Source: SOKG01 sp964502665 (GTDB lineage Bacteria; Chloroflexota; Dehalococcoidia; SZUA-161). From it: DNA of 14,037 nucleotides. Location of the stretch: the NCBI GenBank assembly GCA_964502665.1, contig CAZCXP010000060.1, forward strand, positions 1-14,037, given 5' to 3'. The notes under the pieces were generated by a model, which made no database searches, had not been told where the DNA came from, and saw nothing but the letters and a program-made list of their open reading frames with translations. The translations under genes and the position numbers were made by a program. Below, in pieces: positions 6,133 through 13,079 of the stretch. The first letter of the stretch is position 1. Each line of letters begins with the position of its first letter.

Positions 6133-8130
6133 GTGACTGAGCGATATGGATATGGAGGCAAAATCCTGAGGGTGGACCTATCTTCAGGAAGCATAACCCA
6201 TATCCCGACAATGGCCTATGCCGACAGGTTCCTCGGGGGCAGGGGCATCGCCGCCAAGATCTACTGGGACGAGGTGCCTCCGGATACCGGTGCGTTTGAT
6301 CCTGAGAACCGAATAATATTCGTCACCGGGCCCCTGGCAGGGTTCAGCGGGCTCTCCGGCTCCAGATGGCAGGTGTGTGGCAAGGCCCCGGCCATGATTC
6401 CCGAACAGTTCTCCTACTCCAACTTCGGGGGGAGGTGGGGCGCCCAGCTCAAATTCGCCGGTTTCGACGGGCTGGTTATTCAAGGGAGATCAGATAGGCC
6501 GGTGTATCTCTTTGTCCAAGACGACGTTGCCGACATAAGGGACGCTTCCGCTCTGTGGGGGAAAAGCACCGTTGAAACACGGGAAATCCTCAAACGGGAG
6601 CTGGGAAGCACGGTAGCGGTGGTAGCATGCGGCCCGGCTGGTGAGAATCTGGTCACCTATGCTATCCTGCTCGCCGACAACGACGCCAGCGGTTCCAGCG
6701 GATTTGGGGCGGTAATGGGTTCCAAGAATCTCAAGGCCATCGCCGTGAAGGGCAGGGGGAAGGTGACCGCAGCCGACCCCGACAGGCTTAAGGAGCTGAG
6801 ACAATACGTCCGCCAACTATCCGTGAGGGATATACCCCGAGCCACCGCCATAGGGCAGGCTGCAACGGAGACAGCGGAGAGGCAGGATAGCGCTGCATCA
6901 CAGAGTATAGTGGACCTGCATTTCGAGGTGGTTCCAGGCCAGAAGGCAAGGCTGGACCTCTGCCTGGGCTGCATAGGGCACGGCGGCAGGATAATCGTGG
7001 AATCACGAGACGGCAAGACAAGTGGCAAGTCCTACTGCGGGTCTTCGCTTTTCTATATCGGCCGTGCCCAGAGATTCTATGGTGAACAGAACGAGGTGCC
7101 GTTCTATGCCAACAGGCTCTGTGATGACTACGGTGTTGATGCCCTTTCCGTTATGTCAATAATCATGTGGCTCTCAAGATGCAGGCATGCCGGTATCTTG
7201 ACCGACGAAAACACCGGCATCCCTCTTTCCAAAATAGGAAGCTACGAGTATATTGAGGCACTGGTGAAAAAGATGTCGCTCCGGGAGGGCTTCGGGGACG
7301 CCCTTGCCCAGGGGATCGAGAGGGCGGCGGAAATAGCAGGTGGAGGAACGAAGGAGCTAATCACCGACTTCATGTCGAAGGCGGGACATCACCTGACGTA
7401 CTGCCCCAGGATGTTCCCGGCACACGGGCTGCTATATGCCATGGAGCCCAGGCAGGCCATAAACCAGCTGCACGAAATGGGCGTGACCCTGTTCCAGTTC
7501 CTGAACTGGGCCGGCAAGCTGGAGGGTGCTTATCTTTCCAGCGATGTATTTCGTAGAATCGCCGCGAAGTTCTGGGGCAGTGAGCTTGCAGTCGATTTCT
7601 CAACCTATGACGGGAAAGCGCTGGCGGCGGCGAAAATCCAGGACCGGGAGTATGCTAAAGAAAGCCTGGTCCTTTGCGACTTCGCCTGGCCAATCTTACA
7701 TACCGCATTGGGGGACCACGTAGGAGACCCCGCCCTTGAAAATAGAATCCTCTCCGCCATTACCGGAAGGGAGGTTGACGAGGAGGGGCTCTACCGTATA
7801 GGTGAAAGGGTCTTCAATCTGCAGAGGGCGATACATGTCAGGGAGGGCCACAACGGAAGAGAAAGCGACCAGATTCCTGAGTCTCTCTATACAATGCCGC
7901 TTAAAGGCGACGAAATGAACCCCCAATGCCTCGCTCCAGGGAAGGACGGAGAGATAATCTCCAGAAAAGGTGCGGTGATGGACAGGGAGAAGTTTGAAAG
8001 GATGAAGGACGAATACTATCAGCTCAGAGGGTGGGATGTCGCCACCGGCCTTCAAACAAGGGCGAAGCTGGAGGAGCTCGGGCTTCAAGAAGTTGCACAA
8101 GACCTGGAACAAAGAGGGCTCATAATATAG
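6133..8130 (+). CDS. Aldehyde:ferredoxin oxidoreductase (AOR) family tungsto/molybdoenzyme
   Basis: This 665-residue AOR-family protein binds a bis-pyranopterin cofactor (usually tungsten) and typically interconverts aldehydes and carboxylates with ferredoxin. GTG at 6133 follows AAGGGG (6121-6126). The N-terminal domain is typical: GYGGKILRVDLSSGSI (6-21), FLGGRGIAAKI, TGPLAGFSGLSGSR (65-78), FGGRWGAQLKFAGFDGLVI and an ACGPAGENLV block. The domain 2/3 hallmarks LCDDYGVDALS (329-339) and GWDVATG (633-639) are present. The 4Fe-4S motif is altered. Cys277 and Cys280 are there, but the third position of CxxCxxxC is Gly284, with Cys302 as a possible stand-in. The distal Cys515 is conserved. The usual DPR and RGxxH pterin-region motifs read CPR (424-426) and PRQAIN (439-444). 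It sits between the molybdoenzyme and the CoA-transferases, so it may make or consume the acid that is then CoA-activated. The family is certain. The aldehyde reaction itself is inferred. Confidence 0.9.
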   Translation: MTERYGYGGKILRVDLSSGSITHIPTMAYADRFLGGRGIAAKIYWDEVPPDTGAFDPENRIIFVTGPLAGFSGLSGSRWQVCGKAPAMIPEQFSYSNFGGRWGAQLKFAGFDGLVIQGRSDRPVYLFVQDDVADIRDASALWGKSTVETREILKRELGSTVAVVACGPAGENLVTYAILLADNDASGSSGFGAVMGSKNLKAIAVKGRGKVTAADPDRLKELRQYVRQLSVRDIPRATAIGQAATETAERQDSAASQSIVDLHFEVVPGQKARLDLCLGCIGHGGRIIVESRDGKTSGKSYCGSSLFYIGRAQRFYGEQNEVPFYANRLCDDYGVDALSVMSIIMWLSRCRHAGILTDENTGIPLSKIGSYEYIEALVKKMSLREGFGDALAQGIERAAEIAGGGTKELITDFMSKAGHHLTYCPRMFPAHGLLYAMEPRQAINQLHEMGVTLFQFLNWAGKLEGAYLSSDVFRRIAAKFWGSELAVDFSTYDGKALAAAKIQDREYAKESLVLCDFAWPILHTALGDHVGDPALENRILSAITGREVDEEGLYRIGERVFNLQRAIHVREGHNGRESDQIPESLYTMPLKGDEMNPQCLAPGKDGEIISRKGAVMDREKFERMKDEYYQLRGWDVATGLQTRAKLEELGLQEVAQDLEQRGLII

Positions 8131-8158
8131 CTGGCCCAAACGGAGAGGGGGAAGTTCT

Positions 8159-9364
8159 GTGGCAGAGCAACCGTTATCCGATGTCCGAATACTCGATCTG
8201 ACCTGGTACATCTCGGGGCCTAATTGTACCAAGCTCTTCGCGGACTACGGCGCTGATGTGATCAAGGTCGAGAAGCCAGGTGAGGGCGACCCAGCGAGGA
8301 GAATGGGCCCGTTCTTTGAGGATGACCCCCATCCGGAGAAGAGCGGGCTTTTCTTATACCTCAACACCAACAAACGGAGCATCACCCTGAATCTGAAGAG
8401 CGAGACGGGAAAGAGAATACTCAAGGATTTAGTCAAGGATGTGGATATCCTGGTAGAGAACTTCAGCCCTCATGTCATGCCCGGCCTGGGCTTGGATTAC
8501 GAGACGCTGGAGAAGATCAATCCCAAACTGGTGATGACGTCAATCTCCAACTTCGGACAGACGGGCCCCTATCGGGACTTCAAGGCTTCGGAGCTTATCA
8601 TCTATGGGATGGGTGGTTCTATGTGCACTACTGGGGTAGGCGATTGCGAGCCCGTCAAAAAGGGCATGAACATAATCCAGTCCCAGGGAGGTGCCACGGC
8701 AGCGACAGCGACCATGATAGCTCTCTATGCAGCCGGGGCGCAGGGAATCGGCCAGCATGTGGATATCTCTCTAATGGAGACCCAGATGGGCGCTATCGAT
8801 AGAAGGATGAGCGAGCTCCTGGCCTATGAGTACAACGGGGAATTGACGCCCAGAATGGATATCGCAGGGCTACTGCAATACCCCTACGGCATCTTTCCCT
8901 GCAGCGATGGCTATGTTGATGTAGCCGGCGGATTTATGTTCCTCAACCGGATCGAAAGGGTGCTGAAGATGCCCCTTATGGAGACATACGGCGGGATAAG
9001 CCAATTCGACGTGCAACGCAGGGAGGAGTTCCTGGCCAACATATGGTATCCCTGGGTCATGGAGCGCACCAGGAGAGAAATCGTTGAAGCTTGCCAGGCG
9101 GAACGCGTCTTCAGCGCCCCGATCAATACCACCGAGGACTTGCTCAGGGAACCCCAGTTCGAGGAGAGGGGATTCTGGGTGGAGGCCGATCATCCGGTGG
9201 TGGGAAGGCTGACCTACCCCGGCAGGCCAGCTCTATCAGCGGACCTGCCCTGGGCGATAAGGAGGTCAGCGCCGCTTCTCGGTGAGCACAACGAGAAGGT
9301 CTATGCGTCCTTGGGATACACAAATGAAGAGCTGGTGAAACTGAGGGAAGGGGGGATTATCTGA
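8159..9364 (+). CDS. CaiB/BaiF family III CoA-transferase (first of a pair)
   Basis: This 401-residue family III CoA-transferase moves CoA between carboxylic acids through an aspartyl-CoA anhydride or thioester intermediate. The GTG start at 8159 follows a purine-rich GAGGGGG (8145-8151) by 7 nt. Seen in order are ILDLTWYISGPNCTKLFADYGADVIKVEKP (11-40), the block with NTNKRSITLNLKSETG (69-84), VENFSPHVMPGLGLDYETL, SISNFGQTGPY, and the catalytic Asp202 in GQHVDISLMETQ. The C-terminal part with APLLGEHNEKVYASLGY completes the fold at normal length. It starts 28 nt after the AOR gene and ends 1 nt before a second CoA-transferase. Translational coupling and a two-subunit enzyme, as in the BbsEF or SmtAB pairs, are therefore plausible. 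CoA donor and acceptor are unknown. Confidence 0.94.
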   Translation: MAEQPLSDVRILDLTWYISGPNCTKLFADYGADVIKVEKPGEGDPARRMGPFFEDDPHPEKSGLFLYLNTNKRSITLNLKSETGKRILKDLVKDVDILVENFSPHVMPGLGLDYETLEKINPKLVMTSISNFGQTGPYRDFKASELIIYGMGGSMCTTGVGDCEPVKKGMNIIQSQGGATAATATMIALYAAGAQGIGQHVDISLMETQMGAIDRRMSELLAYEYNGELTPRMDIAGLLQYPYGIFPCSDGYVDVAGGFMFLNRIERVLKMPLMETYGGISQFDVQRREEFLANIWYPWVMERTRREIVEACQAERVFSAPINTTEDLLREPQFEERGFWVEADHPVVGRLTYPGRPALSADLPWAIRRSAPLLGEHNEKVYASLGYTNEELVKLREGGII

Positions 9365-9365
9365 G

Positions 9366-10697
9366 ATGGCCAGATTACCTCTTGAAGGCATCAGGGTGCT
9401 GGGTATGACGCAGATGTGGGCTGGTCCCACTGCCGAGATGCACCTGGCCGACTGGGGTGCCGAGGTTATCAAGGTGGAGTCCCTTCACTACCTCGCCGTC
9501 GGCACCAGGGGCCCCGCTCCCAGGCACCCCAAATACGCCGTGGATTTCGTTAAAGGAGGCTACGCGGCGTACCTCAAGGAAGGCTATGACGAGGTCAACG
9601 GACGCCCCTGGAACCGGTGCTGCATGTCCAATGTGCATGCGCGAAACAAGCTTTCCTGCACCGTGGATCCCGTGAGGCCCAAGGGCAAAGATATACTCAG
9701 AAGGCTGGTACAGGTAAGCGACGTCTTCATTGAGAACAATCAGGCCGCTGTCATGGAGAACCTTGGCCTGACCTACGATGTGATAAGCGAATGGAACCCG
9801 AAGATCATCGTGGTCTCGATGTCAGGCTTCGGTCAAACTGGCCCCCTCAAATACTATCGCACACTTGGCGCCCACCAGGATGACTTTCTGGGACACACCT
9901 ATCTCAGGGGCTACGTAGATCGAGACGTGACCGCTAACTCGGCCATCTATCACGGTGACGAAGCCTCCGGGACCGTGACCGCCTTCATAATCGTGATGGC
10001 CCTCCATCAGCGCAACAAGACTGGCAAGGGGATGTTCATCGACATATCCCAGACCGAGGCCACCATGATTCAACTGGGCGACGCGATCATGGACTACACC
10101 ATGAACAAGAGGATTACCGAACGGACAGGCAACCGAGATCTCTATGGCGCCGTCCAGGGTTGCTACCGCTGCCGTGGGGAGGACAGATGGGTCAACATCA
10201 CCATCCGCAGTGATGAGGAGTGGGATGGCTTTTGCCGCGCCCTGGGCAATCCCGATTGGACCAGAGACGAGAAGTTCTCCGATGCCCTGAGACGGTGGCG
10301 CAACCACGATGAGCTGGATAAACACATCCAGGACTGGACCAGCCAGCAGGACCATTTCGCGGTCATGTATATGTTGCAGAAGGAAGGGGTTGCTGCCGGC
10401 CCGGTTGAACACCCAGACGATGCTTACAAAGACCCTCAAATGAAAGAGCGAGGTTTCTTTGAGGAGGTTACTCACTCAGAATGCGGCACCCATCGATATC
10501 CCGGGCTGCCCTACAGAATGTCCAAGACCCCCAACCACATCCGGCTCCCGGCTGTGTGTTTGGGTGAGCACAATGAGTATGTATACAAGGAGATTCTGGG
10601 CGTCTCCGACGAGGAGTATGCCGAGCTGGAGAGAGAGGGACACATCGGCATGGACCTTGTGCCCGGCCTGGAGATAGGAAAGTATAAGGCCGAATAG
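9366..10697 (+). CDS. CaiB/BaiF family III CoA-transferase (second of a pair)
   Basis: This 443-residue family III CoA-transferase starts at ATG 9366, one nucleotide after the stop of its sister gene. A purine-rich GGAAGGGGGGA lies inside the end of that gene, so translation is probably coupled. The opening GIRVLGMTQMWAGPTAEMHLADWGAEVIKVES is typical of the family. Catalytic Asp226 lies in GKGMFIDISQTEAT, and the C-terminal LGEHNEYVYKEILGV is present. It is about 40 residues longer than its partner, mostly because of an expanded segment at about residues 44-92 (GTRGPAPRHPKYAVDF through WNRCCMSNVHARNKLS) before the nucleotide-binding core resumes. Both proteins keep the catalytic Asp, so neither looks like a purely structural subunit. 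They could be a heteromer or two separate enzymes for substrate and product acids. Substrate is unknown. Confidence 0.93.
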   Translation: MARLPLEGIRVLGMTQMWAGPTAEMHLADWGAEVIKVESLHYLAVGTRGPAPRHPKYAVDFVKGGYAAYLKEGYDEVNGRPWNRCCMSNVHARNKLSCTVDPVRPKGKDILRRLVQVSDVFIENNQAAVMENLGLTYDVISEWNPKIIVVSMSGFGQTGPLKYYRTLGAHQDDFLGHTYLRGYVDRDVTANSAIYHGDEASGTVTAFIIVMALHQRNKTGKGMFIDISQTEATMIQLGDAIMDYTMNKRITERTGNRDLYGAVQGCYRCRGEDRWVNITIRSDEEWDGFCRALGNPDWTRDEKFSDALRRWRNHDELDKHIQDWTSQQDHFAVMYMLQKEGVAAGPVEHPDDAYKDPQMKERGFFEEVTHSECGTHRYPGLPYRMSKTPNHIRLPAVCLGEHNEYVYKEILGVSDEEYAELEREGHIGMDLVPGLEIGKYKAE

Positions 10698-10742
10698 AGA
10701 ACAACCCTCGAAATCCCGAGAATAGAGGAAGGGGTGAAAAAG

Positions 10743-11618
10743 ATGGGAGTACTGGAGGGCAAGGTCGCCGTAGTGACAGGGGCAGCAAGAGGTCTGGGAA
10801 GAAGCCATGCGCTGGCGCTGGCTGGAGAAGGGGCAAAGGTCGTTGTTAATGACCTGGGAGCGGAACTGGACGGCACGGGGAAATCCCGCGATCCTGCCGA
10901 CAACGTAGTCAAAGAGATTAAGGATGCGGGCGGAGTTGCGGTGGCCAGTTACGAGAGCGTAGCTGATTTCCAGGGAGCTAAGAGGATCATAGATTGTGCC
11001 ATCGACAGCTTCGGCAAGCTTGACATTCTGGTCAACAACGCAGGTTTCGTAAGAGACAAGATTGCCTTCAACATGTCCGAGGAGGATTGGGATGCTGTCA
11101 TCGCCGTCCATCTCAAGGGAACCTTTAACTGCGGCAGATGGGCTTGTAGCTACTTCAGGGAGCAGAGCAAGGAAGGAAAACTGGAGAATGGGCGGATAAT
11201 TAGTACCACCTCCCATTCCGGTCTGCTGGGAAATGTGGGGCAGGCTAATTATGGGGCAGCCAAGGCAGGCATTGCCGCCCTGACCAAAATATGGGCCCTG
11301 GAAATGGAAAGATATAAGGTGACCTGCAATGCCATCGCACCCATGGCCAGGACGAGAATGACGGAGATCAGCCTGCCTCCGCCGACCGCTGAGGGCCAGT
11401 TCGATGAGTTCGCCCCGGAGAATGTCTCCCCCCTCGTTGTCTACCTGGCCAGCGATCAAGCCCAAAAAATAACGGGTCGGGTTATATCCATCAGGGGAGG
11501 CAAACTTGAGTTGTTCCAACCCTGGCACATTGACAAGTCCATTGATATAGGTACAAGGTGGACGGTAAACGAGATAGGCCAGAGGATACACGAGCTTGGG
11601 GAGTTCCCCGCTCCTTAA
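10743..11618 (+). CDS. SDR-family dehydrogenase, probable 3-hydroxyacyl-CoA dehydrogenase (MFE-2/HSD17B4-like)
   Basis: This 291-residue classical short-chain dehydrogenase shows the NAD(P) motif TGAARGLG (12-19), NDLGAELDG after the second strand (Asp37 suggests NAD preference), LVNNAGFVRD (97-105) and the catalytic set Ser157, Tyr170 and Lys174 in ANYGAAKAG. The NDLGAELDG stretch and the GLLGNVGQANYGAAK block resemble the dehydrogenase part of peroxisomal MFE-2. I therefore favour oxidation of a 3-hydroxyacyl-CoA to a 3-ketoacyl-CoA. A longer reading begins with GTG at 10734, but the purine run AGAGGAAGGGG (10724-10734) overlaps that codon and lies 8 nt before ATG 10743, so I use the ATG. 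It follows the CoA-transferase pair by 45 nt. The reaction direction and chain length are inferred from context. Confidence 0.91.
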   Translation: MGVLEGKVAVVTGAARGLGRSHALALAGEGAKVVVNDLGAELDGTGKSRDPADNVVKEIKDAGGVAVASYESVADFQGAKRIIDCAIDSFGKLDILVNNAGFVRDKIAFNMSEEDWDAVIAVHLKGTFNCGRWACSYFREQSKEGKLENGRIISTTSHSGLLGNVGQANYGAAKAGIAALTKIWALEMERYKVTCNAIAPMARTRMTEISLPPPTAEGQFDEFAPENVSPLVVYLASDQAQKITGRVISIRGGKLELFQPWHIDKSIDIGTRWTVNEIGQRIHELGEFPAP

Positions 11619-11625
11619 TTGAAGA

Positions 11626-11631
11626 TATAAT
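11626..11631 (+). promoter_or_regulatory. TATAAT -10-like hexamer between SDR and acyl-CoA dehydrogenase
   Basis: A perfect TATAAT lies 8 nt after the SDR stop codon in a local A/T-rich patch. Bases at the -35 distance (GTTCCC, 11603-11608) match TTGACA poorly. It could drive the acyl-CoA dehydrogenase block across the repeat region, or simply be an A/T-rich spacer. Confidence 0.2.
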
Positions 11632-11648
11632 AATAGAGCAGGCCCTCA

Positions 11649-11662
11649 TGGGCAGGTGCCCA
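11649..11662 (+). other. Small hairpin TGGGC-aggt-GCCCA
   Basis: This is a perfect 5-bp stem with a 4-nt loop in the gap after the SDR gene. It is not followed by a T-run, so I do not call it an intrinsic terminator. It could still stabilise the 3' end of the SDR transcript. Confidence 0.35.
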
Positions 11663-11694
11663 CCAACGAATGATGAAAATTGATATGACACATG

Positions 11695-11784
11695 CCGTTC
11701 GTGGTGAGCTTGTCGGCTCCGTTCGTGGTGAGCTTGTCGAACCATGAACGGCCCCCCGCGTACGCGGGGGCTCAGGGCGAACGG
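11695..11784. repeat. Composite palindromic dispersed-repeat element (REP/MITE-like)
   Basis: Two direct copies of a 21-nt unit beginning CCGTTCGTGGTGAGCTTGTC lie at 11695-11715 and 11719-11739. The second copy runs on to GAACGG (11746-11751), which pairs with its own CCGTTC. An 18-bp perfect palindrome follows at 11753-11770, and then GCTCAGGGCGAACGG (11770-11784), an imperfect inverted copy of the unit start. The outer ends are thus CCGTTCG and CGAACGG. From memory, units with TTCGACAAGCTCA...CGAACGG are widely dispersed in environmental bacterial genomes. Reading through them gives spurious peptides such as FVVSLSNHE, and that exact peptide arises here. No transposase is nearby. It separates the SDR from the acyl-CoA dehydrogenase and may be a non-autonomous element or an RNA hairpin that tunes expression. 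Confidence 0.85.
11753..11770. repeat. Perfect 18-bp palindrome CCCCCGCGTACGCGGGGG
   Basis: Every base of this 18-mer pairs with its mirror position around the central TA. It is the core of the composite repeat. As RNA it would form a very stable GC stem. No T-run follows, so it is not a standard rho-independent terminator. Confidence 0.85.
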
Positions 11785-11847
11785 ATTGAACTCTATTTGC
11801 GGAGCCAATGGAATAGGGGTAAGACCGCAGCGAGAGAGGAGCCAGGA

Positions 11848-13044
11848 ATGGATTTCCGATTTACCCCGGAAGAGGAAGCTCTGAGAAAGGAATTCGATGA
11901 CTTTTTCAGGGGAGAGATGAAGAACGCTCCGCCTGAATGGGGAACGTACATGGAGGCCATGGTCGGTGTGGACGCGTGCTTTGAGTTCCACAAGCAGATG
12001 GCGAAGAAGCTGGCAGCAAAGGGGTGGCTCTCCCGTCCCTGGCCCAGGGAATATGGTGGTCAGGAGGCCTCCCTCATAGAGCAGTTCATCTTCAATGATG
12101 TCATGGGCTACCACAGGGGGGCAGGGGTCGATCACTGGGGTATAGCCCTGCTGGCCCCTACCCTTCTTTACAGCGCAAACGAGGAGCAAAAGAGGGAACA
12201 CCTGCCTCCCATAGCCCGGGGGGAGATATTCTGGACGCAACTGTGGAGCGAGCCCGGCGCTGGCTCCGATCTAGCTTGCCTCACCACGCGTGCCGTAAGG
12301 GACGGTGACGACTACGTTGTTAACGGTCAGAAGACATGGTGCAGCGGCGGTCACCGCGCCGAGTGGGGTTTTATGCTCGCCAGGACAAATCCCGAGGAGA
12401 AGAGAAGCCGCGGGCTTTCCTTCTTTCTGGTCGATATGAAGACCCCTGGCATTACCATGAGGCCCATCCTTAACCTGGAATATTCGCACCTTTTCAACGA
12501 TGTCTTTTTCGATGATGTTCGCATCCCGGCACGAAACAGAGTGGGTGAGGAGAATCAGGGTTGGGTAGCTTCACAGATGACCTCAAATTTCGAGCGCTCC
12601 ATGATTGAGCTGTTTTCCTTTCTAAGGCGAGAGTTGGAGGAGCTGGTTGAGTTTTGCAGGAAGTCAAAGCGGGGTGGCGAGGTCCTGGCCAAGAACCGGC
12701 TCGTTCGACATCGACTGGCCCAGCTGGCCATCGATATCGAAGCAGGTCGAGCCTTTTCCTACTCTATAGTCTGGAGTCAGATCAAGAGCGGCCTGATAAT
12801 GGCTGCCCCCCTGGCGGCAGCGGCGAAGGTCCTCGCTACCGAGCTGGTGCAGCGCTTCACCTATGCCGGCAGCGAGATCATGGGACTCTACGCGCAGGTG
12901 AAGGAGTCCAGATGGGCGCCGCTGCAGGGCAGATTCGAAAAGGAATACCAGTTGTGCCCCGGCCTGAACATGGCTGGGGGCACCTCGGAGATCATGAGAA
13001 ACCTCATCTGCACCCTTGGGCTGGGGCTGCCAAGAAGCTGGTAG
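11848..13044 (+). CDS. Acyl-CoA dehydrogenase family flavoprotein
   Basis: This 398-residue FAD enzyme is of the acyl-CoA dehydrogenase fold and probably introduces the 2,3 double bond into an acyl-CoA. It starts at ATG 11848 (MDFRFTPEEEALRKEF), with GAGGAG at 11836-11841 as ribosome-binding site. A longer reading from 11692 would translate the repeat element and is rejected. Seen in order are the N-terminal helical domain, SRPWPREYGGQEAS (62-75), the flavin/substrate block WTQLWSEPGAGSDLA (129-143), VNGQKTWCSGG (158-168), VFFDDVRIPARNRVGEENQGW (219-239) and the C-terminal GGTSEIMRNLI. Gly377 stands where medium-chain types carry the catalytic Glu of YEGT. Some subfamilies place the base elsewhere or work as heteromers, so activity is not excluded. 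It ends 35 nt before the last gene. Substrate is unknown. Confidence 0.93.
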   Translation: MDFRFTPEEEALRKEFDDFFRGEMKNAPPEWGTYMEAMVGVDACFEFHKQMAKKLAAKGWLSRPWPREYGGQEASLIEQFIFNDVMGYHRGAGVDHWGIALLAPTLLYSANEEQKREHLPPIARGEIFWTQLWSEPGAGSDLACLTTRAVRDGDDYVVNGQKTWCSGGHRAEWGFMLARTNPEEKRSRGLSFFLVDMKTPGITMRPILNLEYSHLFNDVFFDDVRIPARNRVGEENQGWVASQMTSNFERSMIELFSFLRRELEELVEFCRKSKRGGEVLAKNRLVRHRLAQLAIDIEAGRAFSYSIVWSQIKSGLIMAAPLAAAAKVLATELVQRFTYAGSEIMGLYAQVKESRWAPLQGRFEKEYQLCPGLNMAGGTSEIMRNLICTLGLGLPRSW

Positions 13045-13079
13045 CTGGGAGACAAGCCAGAACGAGGAGGCGTGGCGAC

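Noticed and set aside
9822..10475. 217-codon minus-strand frame inside the second CoA-transferase
   Set aside because: It is a shadow of the real gene on the + strand; no family resemblance was seen.
10476..11591. 371-codon open frame on the minus strand across the SDR gene
   Set aside because: It is antisense to a clear SDR with all catalytic motifs, has no ribosome-binding site or recognisable domain, and reflects GC-rich codon structure of the true gene.
11598..11609. GGGG-agtt-CCCC at the end of the SDR gene as a terminator
   Set aside because: The stem is only 4 bp, lies inside the coding sequence and is followed by CTCCTTAATT rather than a T-run.
11695..11784. CRISPR-like array
   Set aside because: Only two direct copies occur, 3 nt apart with no spacers, and no cas genes are present; the structure is a palindromic dispersed repeat.
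11491..12240. 249-codon minus-strand frame with the peptide MVRQAHHERSRQAHHERH
   Set aside because: The His/Arg-rich peptide is the reverse translation of the dispersed repeat, a well-known kind of annotation artefact, and the rest is antisense to real genes.
12654..13079. 142-codon N-terminal extension of the third NPD gene, overlapping the acyl-CoA dehydrogenase
   Set aside because: The extension is out-of-frame translation of the dehydrogenase gene. ATG 13080 has a good ribosome-binding site, and the family homology starts there.
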